Below, piece after piece: positions 1-8,400 of a DNA stretch of 38,901 nucleotides (the stretch's first letter is position 1; every line of letters begins with the position of its first letter). Source of the stretch: Silvanigrellales bacterium (GTDB lineage Bacteria > Bdellovibrionota_B > Oligoflexia > Silvanigrellales > Silvanigrellaceae); assembly GCA_020247005.1 (NCBI GenBank), contig JADCJN010000115.1, positions 1 to 38,901 of the forward strand, in the 5' to 3' direction. Both the position numbers and the translations under genes were made by a program. The notes below the pieces were generated by a model, which was not told where the DNA came from, did no database searches, and worked only from the letters and a program-made list of their open reading frames with translations.

Positions 1-341
1 CCCGTGTTCCACGATTCGCGCACGGCGGCGAGCTTCACGCTGTCTTTTTTCACAAGGGAGTGGCAGCCCATGCACGTTTGCGTGGGCGGAATGGCCGCGA
101 ACGCAGAACGCTCAATGGTGCTGTGGCAGTAGACGCAGTCGAGCCCCATATCGCCTGCATGCAGCTTGTGGCTGAAGGCAACCGGTTGCTTCGGCTGGTA
201 ACCGACGTCCGTCCACTTTGGAGAAAAGAAGTACCAAACGAAGCCTATGACGCTGATGAGCACAACAGGCGCGACGACGGTCACCGCGAGCGGTATCTGG
301 TTCGTCCACTTTGGGAAAAGGAATTGCACGGTACCACCCAT
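1..341 (-). CDS. actA: Alternative complex III pentahaem cytochrome subunit (ActA-like), N-terminal part
   Basis: The N-terminal 113 residues are present; the rest lies beyond the left edge. The product should be the membrane-anchored, periplasm-facing multihaem cytochrome c of alternative complex III (quinol:cytochrome c oxidoreductase). Visible features are an FPKWTNQIP segment, one membrane helix at about residues 17-38, the linker PKWTDVGYQPKQPVAFSHK, and two CxxCH haem sites, CVYCH (69-73) and CMGCH (90-94). The family normally has five haem sites, so three would lie outside the window. I chose the ATG at 341 because it puts FPKWT near the N terminus as in the family; an in-frame ATG at 386 would add 15 residues, and neither has a good ribosome binding site. 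It follows the haem A/copper assembly genes on the same strand, which fits a shared respiratory chain. Confidence 0.85.
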   Translation of the reverse strand, partial: MGGTVQFLFPKWTNQIPLAVTVVAPVVLISVIGFVWYFFSPKWTDVGYQPKQPVAFSHKLHAGDMGLDCVYCHSTIERSAFAAIPPTQTCMGCHSLVKKDSVKLAAVRESWNT

Positions 342-456
342 AGGATAATGACGCGGGCCGCGCGAAACGCCGACACCAGCAGGCATTCCACCAGCCGACG
401 ACGGGACGCGCCCGAATCAAAAATGGCCCAAAACACGTTCGCTACTTAGCCAATCC

Positions 457-484
457 ATCTTACGCGAGCAAGGGAAGGGGGCAA
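457..484 (-). promoter_or_regulatory. Possible sigma70-like promoter upstream of the ActA-like gene
   Basis: On the minus strand a TTGCCC hexamer (479-484) is followed after 16 nt by TAAGAT (457-462), in the 166-210 nt gap between the SCO gene and the cytochrome gene. Each hexamer matches four of six consensus bases. This would let the complex III genes be transcribed separately from the assembly genes upstream. It is a pattern match only. Confidence 0.25.
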
Positions 485-552
485 ATTTTCGGGCCAACTT
501 TCAAGCACATATTCGTGATCGGAATCAACCTGACACTTGCTCCCGCCCCAAA

Positions 553-1242
553 TCAGTCCGACTGTTTCTCCGCCTCATACAAGACATGTCGAGAGCGATG
601 GAACACTTCATCGATCCCGTCTTTGTCGCTTGCATAGAAACCGCGCAAAGCACCCCGGCCGTCGACAATGACAAGCTTTTGGCTGTGCGCAATTTCCATA
701 AGCCCATTGCCCATGGTCTTCTTCGGCTCCAATGCCATTTTAAAACCCGCAAGAACCGCACTCACGTCTGTTTCTTTGCCCGTGAGAAACGACCAGCGTT
801 CGGGCTTCGCCCCTGCCGCCTGTCCATAGGTCCGCAGAACATCAGGCGTGTCGGTTTGGGGGTCGACACTAAAACTCACAATGCGAATGGGCACCTTGGC
901 TTCTTCGTAGCGCGCCTGCAGCTCCAACAACGAACTCACTGTGAGAGGGCACACTGTGGAGCACTGTGTGAAAAGGAAATTCGCGATGTACACGGTGCCG
1001 GAAAGCTCCTTGCTTCCCATGGGCTCCCCTTTCTCGTTGGTGAGCGAGAAAAGAGGCAGCACACCATCGATGGGAGGCGGAGGTGGATCGCGGCGCAACA
1101 AGGGCCGCATGAGCGTCAGGACAATGGCGCCCGCCACAAAAATAAGGACATAGGGGTTCCGATAGAAGGGCACAGCTCGCGGTGGAGCCGAGGTGTCGGG
1201 AGGCTGCGGAGACGTTTTTTCAGGGGGAAGCTCGGCACTCAT
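553..1242 (-). CDS. SCO1/SenC-family copper chaperone for cytochrome c oxidase
   Basis: A 229-residue membrane-anchored thioredoxin-fold protein that should deliver copper to (or reduce) the CuA site of cytochrome oxidase on the outer face of the cytoplasmic membrane. It has a proline-rich cytosolic N terminus, one membrane helix (around YVLIFVAGAIVLTLM), the copper-binding CxxxC in TQCSTVCPLT, the SFSVDPQTDTP segment typical of SCO proteins, and the conserved histidine in IAHSQKLVIVDG. The frame is open further upstream, but the ATG at 1242 overlaps the TGA of the preceding permease gene (ATGA), matching the pattern of the whole cluster. It is the last gene of the haem A/ABC/SCO run before the complex III cytochrome. 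Length and motifs are normal for the family. Confidence 0.93.
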   Translation of the reverse strand: MSAELPPEKTSPQPPDTSAPPRAVPFYRNPYVLIFVAGAIVLTLMRPLLRRDPPPPPIDGVLPLFSLTNEKGEPMGSKELSGTVYIANFLFTQCSTVCPLTVSSLLELQARYEEAKVPIRIVSFSVDPQTDTPDVLRTYGQAAGAKPERWSFLTGKETDVSAVLAGFKMALEPKKTMGNGLMEIAHSQKLVIVDGRGALRGFYASDKDGIDEVFHRSRHVLYEAEKQSD

Positions 1243-2006
1243 ACAGCTTGGACTCCGGTGCGGCGCATGCTCAGAAACGCCGCGGTGAACAAAACAAAGA
1301 CAATGACAAGAAGCCCGACAGCCACAGGCGCATGGGTGGCTTGAAGCAATGACTCCCCGCTCAGCGAAAGCCGCACACCCTGAACGAAATAGGCCAGCGG
1401 ATTCGCTAAACCAAGGAACGATAACCAGCCGTCGGACAGTGGAAACATGGCCCCTGACAGAATCCACAAAGGGAACAACACAATGGCCATAATGGAATGG
1501 TAACCAGGAATCGAATTTAAGATCCATGCGCCCGCGAGGCTCATCGATGCAAGCCCCACAGTGCCCGCGATGAGCGTGAACAAGAGCGAGAACGGTGAGA
1601 CATCAAGGAGTCGAAAGCCCGCAAGCGGACTTGCCAGCAAAAAGAGTGCAACTTGCCCCAATGCCAAAGTCGTCACCGATGCGATTTTTCCCAGAAGCAC
1701 CCCAAGGCGCGCCTGCGGGCGCACAAGCACCGCTTGCAGGAATCCAGAGTTGCGATCTTCGATAATCGACATGCTCGCAAACATCGTGGTGAAGAGCACG
1801 ACCATGACAAGAGAACCCGGAAAGAAATAGGTTTCGTATCCTTTTCCTCCCGCGAAATGGCGGCCCATGCCGAAGCCTATCATTGCCCAAAACAGAAGGG
1901 GCTGAACAACGGCGCCCAACCAACGCGAACGCTCCACCTTGAAACGCAGCATGTCTCGACGCCAAAGCGTTCGGACGATGGCGAAAACCAAACCTTCACG
2001 CTTCAA
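1239..2006 (-). CDS. ABC-2 type transporter permease
   Basis: A 255-residue polytopic membrane protein of the ABC-2 family, about six membrane helices, starting with an amphipathic N terminus (FAIVRTLWRRDMLRF) typical of this class. It should form the membrane channel for the ATPase encoded immediately upstream. The best start is a TTG at 2006, inside the 3' end of the ATPase gene (11-nt overlap), with a GGGGC element about 8 nt ahead; no ATG is available near the expected N terminus. The substrate is not readable from sequence. Position between ctaB and the SCO gene suggests a role in oxidase biogenesis, by analogy with the NosFY ABC pair of nitrous-oxide reductase maturation; that is inference. 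Confidence 0.88.
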   Translation of the reverse strand: MKREGLVFAIVRTLWRRDMLRFKVERSRWLGAVVQPLLFWAMIGFGMGRHFAGGKGYETYFFPGSLVMVVLFTTMFASMSIIEDRNSGFLQAVLVRPQARLGVLLGKIASVTTLALGQVALFLLASPLAGFRLLDVSPFSLLFTLIAGTVGLASMSLAGAWILNSIPGYHSIMAIVLFPLWILSGAMFPLSDGWLSFLGLANPLAYFVQGVRLSLSGESLLQATHAPVAVGLLVIVFVLFTAAFLSMRRTGVQAV

Positions 2007-3000
2007 GATGCTGCCCCGTTACTTTCAAGAAGACATCCGACATGCTTGCAGCGCGCAGTTCCACACTCGCAAGGGTTCCCCGCGGGAAAATTTCGACGAT
2101 ACGAGGCACAAGCGCGTGTGCATCATCAGCCTCCACCAACACCCTTTTTTCCGTGACGTGGGTCGACAGGCGCCCGTGACCACCGAGAGCCTCAAGAACG
2201 CCTTTTTCAACTCTTGCCGCTGCTTCAGTGTCCTTCGCCACAAGAACAATCACGTCGCGGGCGAGCTTTCGCTTCAGCTCCGCAGGTTCGGCGACGTCGA
2301 CAATTTTCCCGCGGGCGAAGAGCGCGACACGCCCACAGGCGTCTGCCTCCTCGGGGCGGTGCGTTGCCAGAAGAAGGGTCGCACCTGTTTCCTTTCGGTA
2401 TGCATGCAGTCGTTCCCAAAAGGCTCGAAATGACGCTTCGTCAATGCCCGTGGTCGGCTCGTCGAGCAAAAGGAGCGAAGGACGGGGAAGCAAAGCCCGA
2501 GCCAGATCAAGGCGCCGGCGCATACCGCCGGAGAGCTCAGACACCTTTTTGTGCGCGGCTTCGCCAAGCCCCATTTCAGTCAATGCCACTTCAACCCGCG
2601 ACGCGGTGTCGGCCCGTGGCAATTGGTGCAAAAGGCATGTGAGATTCAGATTTTCACGCGCCGAGAGTTTTGCATCGAGGCTTGGGTTCTGGAACACGAC
2701 CCCAAGGAGACCCTCTGTTTGCAGCGCCCCCACTGCGCAAAACGACCCGTCGGCGAACTGGAATTCCACACGTCCATCGAACTTCGGGCGGAGTCCGGCC
2801 AGAATAGACAAGAGCGAAGACTTTCCACTTCCGTTGGGGCCGACGAGGCCAAACAGTTCGCCTGCGCGAATTTCGACGCTGACGCCGTGAAGGACTTCGG
2901 TCTTCCCGATGTGCAGGCCAACGTCTTGCACAAGGAGCCTCGAAAGCGGCGACGGAACCGATGCGGGCGAGCCCGCACCCCGAGTACCCTGAAAGCTCAT
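1996..3000 (-). CDS. ABC transporter ATP-binding protein (ABC-2/NatA-CcmA-like)
   Basis: A 334-residue ATPase with Walker A GPNGSGKSS, signature LSGGMRRRL and Walker B LLLLDEPTTGID, followed by an H-loop histidine in LLATHRPEE. The ~90 residues after the core form a C-terminal extension, as in drug/antibiotic-type ABC-2 ATPases (DrrA/NatA group). A longer upstream frame exists, but the ATG at 3000 overlaps the ctaB stop codon as ATGA and gives about 30 residues before the ATPase fold begins, so it is preferred. Partner of the permease that overlaps its 3' end. The cargo is unknown; the location within the oxidase assembly genes is the only functional clue. Confidence 0.9.
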   Translation of the reverse strand: MSFQGTRGAGSPASVPSPLSRLLVQDVGLHIGKTEVLHGVSVEIRAGELFGLVGPNGSGKSSLLSILAGLRPKFDGRVEFQFADGSFCAVGALQTEGLLGVVFQNPSLDAKLSARENLNLTCLLHQLPRADTASRVEVALTEMGLGEAAHKKVSELSGGMRRRLDLARALLPRPSLLLLDEPTTGIDEASFRAFWERLHAYRKETGATLLLATHRPEEADACGRVALFARGKIVDVAEPAELKRKLARDVIVLVAKDTEAAARVEKGVLEALGGHGRLSTHVTEKRVLVEADDAHALVPRIVEIFPRGTLASVELRAASMSDVFLKVTGQHLEA

Positions 3001-3938
3001 TGGAAGAATCGACCGAGAGTGATGTCGGCCATCAGAGCGAGAGTCAGAGCCGGAAGGTAAACGAGCGATGCGAAAAAGAACTTCCGAGCCCAAGGCTTGT
3101 CGGCATCCGCGCGAAATCCTTTGGCGGCATGCCACGTGAACCAAACCCCAAGCGCAAGCGCGAGAGCGAAGTAAATTGGCCCCGCCACACCCATGGGCAC
3201 GAACATGAGGCTAATGGGAATGAGCAAAAGCGCATACGCCAGCGACTGGAGCTTCGCAATTCTGTCGCCGTGTTTGCCCGGCACCGTCGCAATTCCGGCA
3301 CGTGCGTAGTCTTCCCGATGACAAATGGAAATCGCGATGAAGTGCGGAATTTGCCACGCCAGGAGGATGCCAAAAAGAACCAAACCTGCCGTACTCACCT
3401 GACCCGTGACAGCGGTCCACCCCATGAGTGGTGGCATGGCGCCGGGCACGGCGCCGACCACAAGTGCAAGGGGCGATCGGCGTTTCAAAGGTGTGTAAAC
3501 AAGCACGTAACTGGCCAGTGCAAACGTGCCAAGAAAGGCCGTCAATGGGTTTACAGCCACCCACAGCACCACGATGGAAAGCGCGCCGAGCCCCAAACCA
3601 AAAGCAAGAGCTTGCCAAGGCTTCATGCGCCCCGAAGCCAAGGGACGTTCCCGGGTGCGCTCCATGAGCTTGTCGCCCTCGCGCTCCCAAAACATGTTCA
3701 GCGCGTTCGCCGCACCCACAGACAGAAACGTGCCCAGGAGGGTCCAAAACACAAGCCCAGCACGCAGACTGTCATCGGGCGCCAAACCCATGCCACCCAA
3801 CGTCATGATGAGGCACAAGGCCGTAATGCGGGGTTTCGTGAGGGTGACATAGTCGCGCCAAGACGCGACCCCGGGACGCCCCGGGGGCTGTTCTGAAACG
3901 CGGCTGAGCGACACATTCGTCGATGAAGGAAGTGGCAT
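2997..3938 (-). CDS. ctaB: Protoheme IX farnesyltransferase (haem O synthase)
   Basis: UbiA-superfamily prenyltransferase that adds a farnesyl group to haem B to make haem O, the precursor of haem A for aa3-type oxidases. About 313 residues with multiple membrane helices. The family signature is clear: DYVTLTKPRI near the N terminus, the first Asp-rich prenyl-diphosphate site NMFWEREGDKLMERTRERPL, and YTPLKRRSP. I chose the ATG at 3938; another ATG at 3986 would add 16 residues and cannot be excluded, as neither has a strong ribosome binding site. The 121-nt gap from ctaA is the widest inside this cluster, so a separate promoter is possible. Confidence 0.95.
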   Translation of the reverse strand: MPLPSSTNVSLSRVSEQPPGRPGVASWRDYVTLTKPRITALCLIMTLGGMGLAPDDSLRAGLVFWTLLGTFLSVGAANALNMFWEREGDKLMERTRERPLASGRMKPWQALAFGLGLGALSIVVLWVAVNPLTAFLGTFALASYVLVYTPLKRRSPLALVVGAVPGAMPPLMGWTAVTGQVSTAGLVLFGILLAWQIPHFIAISICHREDYARAGIATVPGKHGDRIAKLQSLAYALLLIPISLMFVPMGVAGPIYFALALALGVWFTWHAAKGFRADADKPWARKFFFASLVYLPALTLALMADITLGRFFQ

Positions 3939-4059
3939 AGAGGTGAACTCTCGGGCAAAAACCTGGGGTTGTCGTTGCGACACCATGGGTTTAACCCAAT
4001 GGTCTGCGAAAGACCAGTCGACTTGCCTTGATTCCGCGCAAGCATGGGAAACACAGCAG

Positions 4060-4950
4060 TCATGCAAAGGAAGAGCGAAAAGAAGAACGCGATGCGAAAA
4101 ACAGGACAAACGCCAGGGCCCACCCTGCCAGCTGGTTCACGGCAAAAGCCGGCACAGGGCCATAGTCGGCATCCCGGAAAAGAAAAGTCCCAAGCCACGC
4201 GACACTGAGCCAAGGCACGAGTAAAAGAGCCCCCCGGTGCTGCCACTTGGCAATGCGCCAGGCACTCCACAAAAAAACCGAAAGAGTGACGAGCCCCACG
4301 GCGCCTTGCAGAAGCGTCCGCGCGAGCGTCACAACGCCGGCACCCCCGGTGAGCACTGAGGGTGCACAGAAGCTCTTTTCGTCTCCACACAAAAAGAGTC
4401 CGGAATCAAACTGCGAAAGAGCCGTCGCCATTCCCAAGAACGATACCAGGGCGACCCAGGAAAACGCGACTCCACGCCACGGCTCCGCTTTCAAACGCGC
4501 AAGCCCGCCCTCCAACGGGAACGCGAACACGAGAAAACAGAACACTGCGGCGTGGGCCATAAGCATCGCAAAAAAATGGGTGGCGTGGGGCGGCAGCCCC
4601 CATTGCCCCGAAAGCGCCAGGTGCCCCCCCACTAAGGTAAATAAAAAGAAGAGGGAAGCCGCGTACGACGTGGGCGTGGCCTCGCCTTGCGCACGAGCGG
4701 CCTCGCGCTGTTTCCTTCGTGTCGCGGTGTGGACAAGGAAAACCGCGCACGCGAGGGCTGCAGACGCCGAAGCGAAAAAATGGAGGCCATCGACAAGCGT
4801 CCGCACGCGGTCGGGGTAGGCCAAGGCCGAGAACTGGCACGCCGGAAAGTCGCCACACACGTAGCCAGAGAGCGTCGGATGCGTCAGCGCTGTCAACACC
4901 GCCCACACCACAAGCACAAACCCCGCAAGAAGCGCGACGGCTGTTCTCAA
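4060..4950 (-). CDS. ctaA: Haem A synthase, CtaA/COX15 family
   Basis: A 296-residue membrane protein with about eight helices and His residues in helices as expected of the haem-binding CtaA/COX15 fold (GLHFFAS, GGHLALSGQWG, HATHFFAMLMAHA). It oxidises haem O to haem A. Two cysteine pairs lie in loops (CGDFPAC and CGDEKSFC), comparable to the paired loop cysteines of many bacterial CtaA proteins. The start is a TTG at 4950 that overlaps the TGA of the upstream gene (TTGA) and is preceded by GAGGTGG at good spacing; upstream in-frame codons lie inside the preceding gene. Coupled translation with the Cys-rich protein is therefore likely. Sequence is divergent, but adjacency to ctaB makes the call firm. 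Confidence 0.88.
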   Translation of the reverse strand: MRTAVALLAGFVLVVWAVLTALTHPTLSGYVCGDFPACQFSALAYPDRVRTLVDGLHFFASASAALACAVFLVHTATRRKQREAARAQGEATPTSYAASLFFLFTLVGGHLALSGQWGLPPHATHFFAMLMAHAAVFCFLVFAFPLEGGLARLKAEPWRGVAFSWVALVSFLGMATALSQFDSGLFLCGDEKSFCAPSVLTGGAGVVTLARTLLQGAVGLVTLSVFLWSAWRIAKWQHRGALLLVPWLSVAWLGTFLFRDADYGPVPAFAVNQLAGWALAFVLFFASRSSFRSSFA

Positions 4951-5414
4951 CCGCCCACCTCGCCCCGCGGCGCCGTGTTCTTTGATTTGCGCGTGCACAC
5001 GTGATCGATGGCCATATAAGCCTCGCCACACGCCTTCTTGTTCGCCTTTGTGACACCCCGCGCCATGCATTCTTTGTAGCCATACTGAGCTTTCGCGCCC
5101 TGCCCAGCATACGTCGCGCACTCGTCGCGAGGCTCCTTGGCATCAAGACAAGCCACCATGAGGCGCGTCACCCCGGTGTCGCAAAGACTCTTGAGGGCCT
5201 CGCAGCGTCCGTACCATTCCAACACCGCTGAAACACACCCTTCGGCATCGGCCGACGCCCCCACCGTGCGCAAGGCCTCCACTTCCGCCTTCAGGTGCTT
5301 TTCCGAGAACAAGACCATGCGGAAGAACCAGCCCCCCGCAGCCACGGAAAGGACCCCGACGATTCCGAAAACATAAAGGTGCCCGCGTGGGCGGGACTTG
5401 GTTTCTTTTGTCAT
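4947..5414 (-). CDS. Membrane-anchored periplasmic Cys-rich protein with repeated CX10C pairs
   Basis: A 155-residue protein I do not recognise. Residues 13-35 form one membrane helix after a basic N terminus, so the remainder should be periplasmic. That part contains eight cysteines at 60, 71, 78, 89, 99, 116, 129 and 140. Three pairs are spaced exactly CX10C (60-71, 78-89, 129-140) and lie in sequence that looks helical, suggesting disulfide-pinned helical hairpins; the fourth pair is CX16C. Lys/Ala-rich flanks and a polar tail complete it. Its stop overlaps the ctaA start (TTGA), so the two are probably co-translated. A role in oxidase assembly or redox/copper handling is inferred only from this position. 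Start ATG at 5414, no strong ribosome binding site. Confidence 0.75.
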   Translation of the reverse strand: MTKETKSRPRGHLYVFGIVGVLSVAAGGWFFRMVLFSEKHLKAEVEALRTVGASADAEGCVSAVLEWYGRCEALKSLCDTGVTRLMVACLDAKEPRDECATYAGQGAKAQYGYKECMARGVTKANKKACGEAYMAIDHVCTRKSKNTAPRGEVGG

Positions 5415-5457
5415 GCGAAGGTCATAGTGCAGCTATCCGCTCGCCACAACCTTGGCC

Positions 5458-8400
5458 TCACGCCTCTTTCGCCAACGCTCGAAAAGCGCCTTGCGACTTT
5501 CCAAGCAGCTCCCGCGGCGCACCGACTTCCACAAGCTGGCCGCGCTCCAGCACAATCACACGGTCGGCCGACATGACAGTGCCCAGGCGGTGAGCAATCA
5601 CGAGGACCGTGCAATGGCGAAAGTGTTCACGCACCGTTCGGTGAATCAGAGCATCGGTGTGAAAGTCGACGTTCGCGGTTGCTTCGTCCATAAGGAGGAT
5701 GCGCACGCGACGCAAAAGCGCACGCGCGAGGCACACGAGTTGGCGCTCTCCCACACTCATGTTCACTCCACCCTCTTCCACCAGAACGTTGAGGCCAGAG
5801 CGCAGGGCGGCCTCAGCGACAGGTGCAATGCGCGACAAACCGGCTTTTTCCAGAACATCATACAGTTCGTCGTCGGAGTGTTCGTCGAAGGGGTCGAGGT
5901 TCCGGCGCAGCGTGCCCGCGAACAACACAGGGTCTTGAGGAATGATGGCAAGCCTGGAACGGAGCGCATCCAAGGAAAGATCGCGGATGTCGATTCCATC
6001 CACCAGAATCGAACCTTCCGACGCTTCCAGAAAACGAAACAGCGCCGCGAAAAGCGTGCTCTTGCCAGCACCCGTGCGTCCCACAATCCCGATGGTTTCG
6101 CCCGGTGCAATTTCAAGAGAAAAACCCCGTAAAACAGGGTCGAGATCTTCCCTGTAACGGAGGACGAGCGAACGAAATTCAATGTGACCCTGCGTCGGCC
6201 ATGCGGCTGGCGGCTCGAACCCCTGCCAGCGCTCAGAAGGAACGTCTGCATAGTGGGTGACGCGCTCTACGGAGTTCATGCTGCTCTCAATTTCGCTCAA
6301 CATCCGCACGGCCCAGTTGAGCGCCCCCGTGACAAGGAAGGCATACGTGACGCTCACGCCCGCCAGCGCTGTGCTCACGGTGCCTCTTCCAAGAACCGCA
6401 AAAAGCGCTGCCGATAGCGCCACCGCAGCTCCGATGAGTTCCAGCCGCGTGCCAAGCCATCGGTTGAGAGAAATCATGGTGTAGAAGGAACGTTGGTTCC
6501 CCAGGAAACGCCGCACGCTCTCGCCGACGAATCGCTCCTGGGCGCCGTAAGCACGAATCACAGACACCCCGGCGAGCGTTTCCGAAAAATGCGCGTACAA
6601 CGGCGACCGCGAGATGTTCTCGAGCTTTTTCACCTCCCGATTGCATGCACGAAATTTCTTTTGCGCACCGAAATAAAAATACCCCAGCGGCACGACAGCC
6701 AGAAGGGTCCAGGGGGTGGTGGAAACAACGACAACGAGTGTGGTTAAGATGGTGAAAAGGCAACCCAGGGCGTCGAGGTAGGTGTTTGGCAAATACTGGT
6801 CGACGGCTTCCGTGTCTTTTCCGAAGCGGTTCAGAATGCGCCCCGTAGGGGTGGAGTCGAAAAATGAAACCGGCGCGCGCACAATACCCTTGAGAAGGCG
6901 CTCATGAAGAACGAGCGCCGCGCGCACCCCGCCCTTCCACGTCAACCAACTTCGGAGGAATGTGGCGGCCACGGCCACAACACCCAAACCCGCAAAGACG
7001 GCAATGAAAACAGGAACCGACAGGGCCTCTGCATTTGAAGCTGGCGACTCGGCACTGTTCCACGCCAGCCAGGCATCGTTGGCGGTGGCTAAAAGCTCAC
7101 GAACGCCAAATGCCAAGAGAAGCAGCGCCACCTGACCCCGCGGAGACAGGAGCGTGAGGTACATGGAGTAAAGGTCTCCACGCACGTTGCCCGCAGCCCG
7201 CTCTTCGTCGACAACGAGCCGCCCTCGCTCACGCAACGCTGCATCTTCGTCGTGGAGGCGCACGAAGGATTCGAGCCGCGGGCACGGTTTTGCTTCCGAA
7301 GCGATTGAACTTTCCGAGTGTCCGCCAGGTTTGTGTCCGTGGCCGCCCTCATACTGCCCAAGAGCCTCGTAAAACGCTCCTTTCGCAGCAAGCAAATCCT
7401 CCACTCGTCCCTGCTCCACAACGCGGCCGTTGGAAAGAAACACGACACGATGAGCGAGCTTCGCGTACTCCAGGCGGTGGGTGACCAAAAGGCGAGTCTT
7501 CCCCGCGAGGCCTTCTGTCAATGCCGAGCGGAAAACCTCTCCTGCCACCCTGTTGTCGAGTGCCGATAGGGTGTCGTCGAACAAAAAGATGTCGGCTTCA
7601 CCATAAAGGGCCCGCGCCAAAGAAACACGCTGTTTTTGTCCGCCTGAAAGATTCACACCCCGCTCACCAATTTCGGTGGAGTCGCCAGCAGGAAGATGTG
7701 CGAGATCGTCTTCCAATCGACACGCCGAAAGAACAGAAAGGTAACGTTCTCTGTCGTAGGGGCGGCCAAAAATGACGTTTTCACGCAGAGTCGAATTCAC
7801 TATCCACGCCTGTTGCGGCACATAGGCCAGTGCGCCACAGCTCTGCATGCGGCCCGCGTAAGGTTCGAGGTCTCCGAGCACGGCCGAAAGAAGGCTGCTT
7901 TTGCCGGCCCCCACACCACCCACAATGGCCACAAGCTCACCGGGCTCGATGGCAAACGTCACGTCTTTCAGTGTTGAAGAGTGCGTTTCAGGTTTCGCAG
8001 AAGAGTGCGTCCAGTCGGCGCTCACATTGTGGAAGCGCACCGCACCAGGCGCAAGCGATTGGTCTTCCTTCCTCGGCGGGAGTTCGGGCTGGGCAAGGAA
8101 GCCGACAATTCGTTTTTCAGAAACGAGGGCACTCACAAACGACGAAAACACGAAAGGCAGCTGCGCCATGACGGGGCGCAGAATGCCAAACACCGCGAGG
8201 GCTGCGAACACGTCGGGCGCACGCAGCGACTTACCCAAAAGGAGGTGAACGGAAAAGGTCGTGACACCCACGAAAATGGGCGTTGCGAGGAACAGCACCG
8301 AGGCCAGTGTCGCGAGGAGTGCGACGCGCATCAGCTCATGTTGTTCACGAGCGCGCACTTGGGCCACTTTGCCCAAAAAGCTGCGTTCCCAGGCGTAATA

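Noticed and set aside
60-449. Open plus-strand frame opposite the ActA-like gene
   Set aside because: Highly Arg/His-rich product with no motif; the minus strand encodes two CxxCH haem sites in a proper cytochrome frame.
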